Shown: in pieces, positions 14,582 to 16,213 of the stretch
Layout: every line of letters starts with the position of its first letter
Numbering within the stretch: position 1 is the first letter of the stretch
NCBI GenBank assembly: GCA_023449275.1
Contig: JAEXJM010000053.1
Location: forward strand, 1 to 16,213
Origin: Pseudomonadota bacterium
GTDB taxonomy: Bacteria > Pseudomonadota > Gammaproteobacteria > Burkholderiales > Burkholderiaceae_D
Direction of reading: 5' to 3'
DNA: 16,213 nt
Program-made: the position numbers and the translations under genes
The notes under the pieces: model-generated
What the model was told of the DNA's origin: nothing
Seen by the model: only the letters and a program-made list of their open reading frames with translations
Databases searched by the model: none

Positions 14582-15940
14582 TCAGTTCTTTTCTTCCTGC
14601 AATCTTCTTGCGACAAACGCGCCCTTGTAACGGTCTTCCAGCGGAATCCTGACGCGATGCCCGCTACCCGGTGCGACTTCAACCGCCATACCCTCTTCGT
14701 TTTGCATGGAAGTCAGGGGCAAAACGGTATTGCCATCGGGATGATAGATCTCCAGTGTATCGCCGACGGCAAAACGGTTCTTGACAAGAACGGTAGCCCA
14801 TCCACCGGATGCCTCGACAATGTCGCCGACGTAATGGCTGTTGTTCAGTTCCGACGCACCGCTGATGTAATTCTGGTAATCCTGCGTATGATGCCGCTGG
14901 TAAAACCCGTCCGTATACCCGCGGTTGGCAAGGCTCTGCAAGGCACCGAGCAGGCTTACATCGAAAGGACGGCCGGCAACCGCATCATCAATCGCCTTGC
15001 GATAGACCTGTGCCGTACGGGCCACATAGTAAATCGATTTTGTCCGCCCTTCGATTTTCAGCGAATTCACACCGATTCTGACGAGCCGTTCGATATGTTC
15101 GACCGCCCGAAGATCTTTCGAATTCAGGATATATGTACCATGTTCGTCTTCCATGATCGGCAGAAGCTGTCCGGGACGTTTGCCTTCCTCGATCAGATAC
15201 ACCCGGTCGGCAGCCGGATGACGGGGCATGTTCCCCATGGCTGACGGCAAGGTTTCCGACTGCTCCATGACCTGCGCCATGTCGAGCGGCAAAACGTCTC
15301 CACAGGCATTCTCTTCGGCATTCGATATTTTGTAATTCCAACGGCAGGAATTCGTACAAGTTCCCTGATTGGAATCCCGATGGTTGAAATAGCCGGAAAG
15401 CAGACAGCGTCCCGAATAGGCGACGCACAATGCGCCATGAACGAACACTTCCAGTTCCATATCCGGACATCTCTGGCGGATTTCCTCGATCTCGTCCAGT
15501 GACAGTTCACGGGAAAGAATCACACGGGTCAGTCCCATGCGTTCCCAGAATGTCACATCGGCCCAGTTGATCGCATTGGCCTGAACGGACAGATGTACCG
15601 GCATTTCAGGCCATTTGTCCCGCACCATCATGATCAGTCCGGGATCGGCCATGATCAGCGCATCCGGCTTCATGTCGATGACCGGCGCCATATCGTCCAG
15701 ATAGGTTTTCAGCTTGGCATTATGGGCATAGATATTGCTGGCGACGTAAAACTGCTTGCCCCGGCGATGTGCCTCATCGATCCCCTCTTTCAGCGCCTCC
15801 AGTGTGGAAAACTCGTTGTTTCTGGCCCGGAGGCTGTAACGGGGCTGGCCTGCATAAACGGCATCCGCGCCGAAATCATACGCGGCACGCATTTTTTCGA
15901 CAGAACCGGCAGGCAATAAAAGTTCAGGTGATGAAGACAT
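14582..15940 (-). CDS. trhP: U32-family tRNA hydroxylation protein TrhP (YegQ)
   Basis: TrhP takes part in prephenate-dependent, oxygen-independent hydroxylation of U34 to 5-hydroxyuridine in tRNA; the family was first annotated as peptidase U32. The product has 452 residues, matching the E. coli protein's length. It begins with ELLLPAGSVEKM, contains the U32 signature from E164 to C179 (VFVHGALCVAYSGRC), and then GTCTNSC. C172, C179, C195 and C199 are candidate Fe-S ligands, as in related U32 proteins. The ATG at 15940 is preferred to an in-frame TTG at 15952 because the family's N-terminus fits and the TTG would leave almost no leader; neither has a clear ribosome binding site. It is co-transcribed with dnaQ. 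Confidence 0.92.
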   Translation of the reverse strand: MSSSPELLLPAGSVEKMRAAYDFGADAVYAGQPRYSLRARNNEFSTLEALKEGIDEAHRRGKQFYVASNIYAHNAKLKTYLDDMAPVIDMKPDALIMADPGLIMMVRDKWPEMPVHLSVQANAINWADVTFWERMGLTRVILSRELSLDEIEEIRQRCPDMELEVFVHGALCVAYSGRCLLSGYFNHRDSNQGTCTNSCRWNYKISNAEENACGDVLPLDMAQVMEQSETLPSAMGNMPRHPAADRVYLIEEGKRPGQLLPIMEDEHGTYILNSKDLRAVEHIERLVRIGVNSLKIEGRTKSIYYVARTAQVYRKAIDDAVAGRPFDVSLLGALQSLANRGYTDGFYQRHHTQDYQNYISGASELNNSHYVGDIVEASGGWATVLVKNRFAVGDTLEIYHPDGNTVLPLTSMQNEEGMAVEVAPGSGHRVRIPLEDRYKGAFVARRLQEEKN

Positions 15941-15966
15941 GACGGGATTCAATAAGGCAAAACGGC

Positions 15967-15995
15967 ATTATAACGAATGCACGGGATCTCTTCAC
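15967..15995 (-). promoter_or_regulatory. Promoter of trhP-dnaQ
   Basis: A perfect TATAAT (15972-15967) lies 26 bases ahead of the trhP ATG. At 17-base spacing the -35 region reads GTGAAG (15995-15990), only half matching consensus. The predicted transcript would start near 15959, giving a leader of about 20 bases. Confidence 0.55.
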
Positions 15996-16057
15996 CCATA
16001 GTTGGTTTTGGTGACAGCCTGAATCCTTCAATGGCAGTGGCTTTCAGATCGGCATGG

Positions 16058-16097
16058 AAAAAGAGAGCGACAGGTACAATGACACAACCTCCTCTCT
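16058..16097 (-). terminator. Possible terminator of the gene entering from the right edge
   Basis: In the minus-strand RNA, AGAGAG (16097-16092) pairs with CTCTCT (16067-16062), and inside it AGGT (16090-16087) pairs with ACCT (16075-16072), with an uneven internal loop. A T-run follows (16062-16058). It lies about 30 bases after the stop at 16126. The structure is imperfect. Confidence 0.4.
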
Positions 16098-16125
16098 CCC
16101 GGACATGCCGTCGTACCCATTTGCA

Positions 16126-16213
16126 TCATTCGGGTCTTTTTCCCTGAGGTGCCGCCTTGACAGGCGGCTGTCCATCGGCATCCTCGCACTTTCTGAGCCG
16201 TTCACGCTTGGAA
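16126..16213 (-). CDS. C-terminal end of an unidentified protein (partial)
   Basis: The minus-strand frame from the right edge is open for 28 codons to a TGA at 16128-16126. The tail is rich in charged residues, starting SKRERLRKCEDADG and ending QGKRPE. A hairpin with a T-run follows the stop, which supports a real gene end. A second frame is also open here, but its composition looks less natural. I do not recognise the protein from this fragment. Confidence 0.35.
   Translation of the reverse strand, partial: SKRERLRKCEDADGQPPVKAAPQGKRPE

Noticed and set aside
14459..15244. A 261-codon plus-strand frame antisense to trhP and dnaQ
   Set aside because: Both minus-strand genes carry intact catalytic motifs across the same DNA; this frame shows none.
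1..16213. CRISPR arrays, tRNA or rRNA genes, insertion sequences, phage or toxin-antitoxin genes
   Set aside because: Read by eye, no regularly spaced repeats, cloverleaf sequences, transposase motifs or paired small genes were seen; the window is densely filled with recognisable chromosomal genes.

Overview
The window reads as ordinary chromosomal DNA of a betaproteobacterium of the order Burkholderiales. The moderate GC content, the alr-radA order with a divergent lplT, and the look of the proteins suggest Oxalobacteraceae, possibly Oxalobacter. The genus is inference from gene order and protein character, not from a search. I see no rRNA, tRNA, CRISPR array, insertion sequence or phage gene. 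Coding density is high and no gene-free stretch exceeds 300 bases.

Layout. (1) 1-2166, minus strand: alr (alanine racemase) then radA (recombination ATPase, cut by the left edge). (2) 2424-3677, plus: lplT, a lysophospholipid flippase, ending in a clear hairpin terminator. (3) 3777-4979, minus: a Bcr/CflA-type drug exporter. (4) 5144-7150, plus: a complete tonB-exbB-exbD energy-transduction operon whose TonB has a Gly/Ser-rich spacer, closed by a bidirectional terminator. (5) 7226-9340, minus: tsaB-rimI-uracil-DNA glycosylase, tightly packed. (6) 9444-11052, minus: a marR-family regulator overlapping a YbjJ-like MFS transporter, with a candidate operator inside the promoter. (7) 11282-13233, minus: gluQRS followed by two tandem, clearly duplicated CoA-binding (YccU-like) genes, each followed by its own hairpin. 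(8) 13404-13844, plus: a stand-alone thioredoxin-fold protein. (9) 13859-15940, minus: trhP (yegQ, U32 family) and dnaQ, joined with no spacing, behind a perfect TATAAT box. (10) 16126-16213: the probable C-terminal tail of a further minus-strand gene.

How they work together. Several units concern information processing: RadA, DnaQ and the uracil-DNA glycosylase maintain DNA; TsaB, TrhP and GluQRS modify tRNA; RimI modifies a ribosomal protein. Others concern the envelope: Alr, LplT, TonB-ExbB-ExbD and two MFS transporters. I found no convincing undescribed system. The most distinctive items are the atypical TonB spacer, the CoA-binding gene duplication with strand-specific terminator evidence, and the palindrome in the marR promoter.
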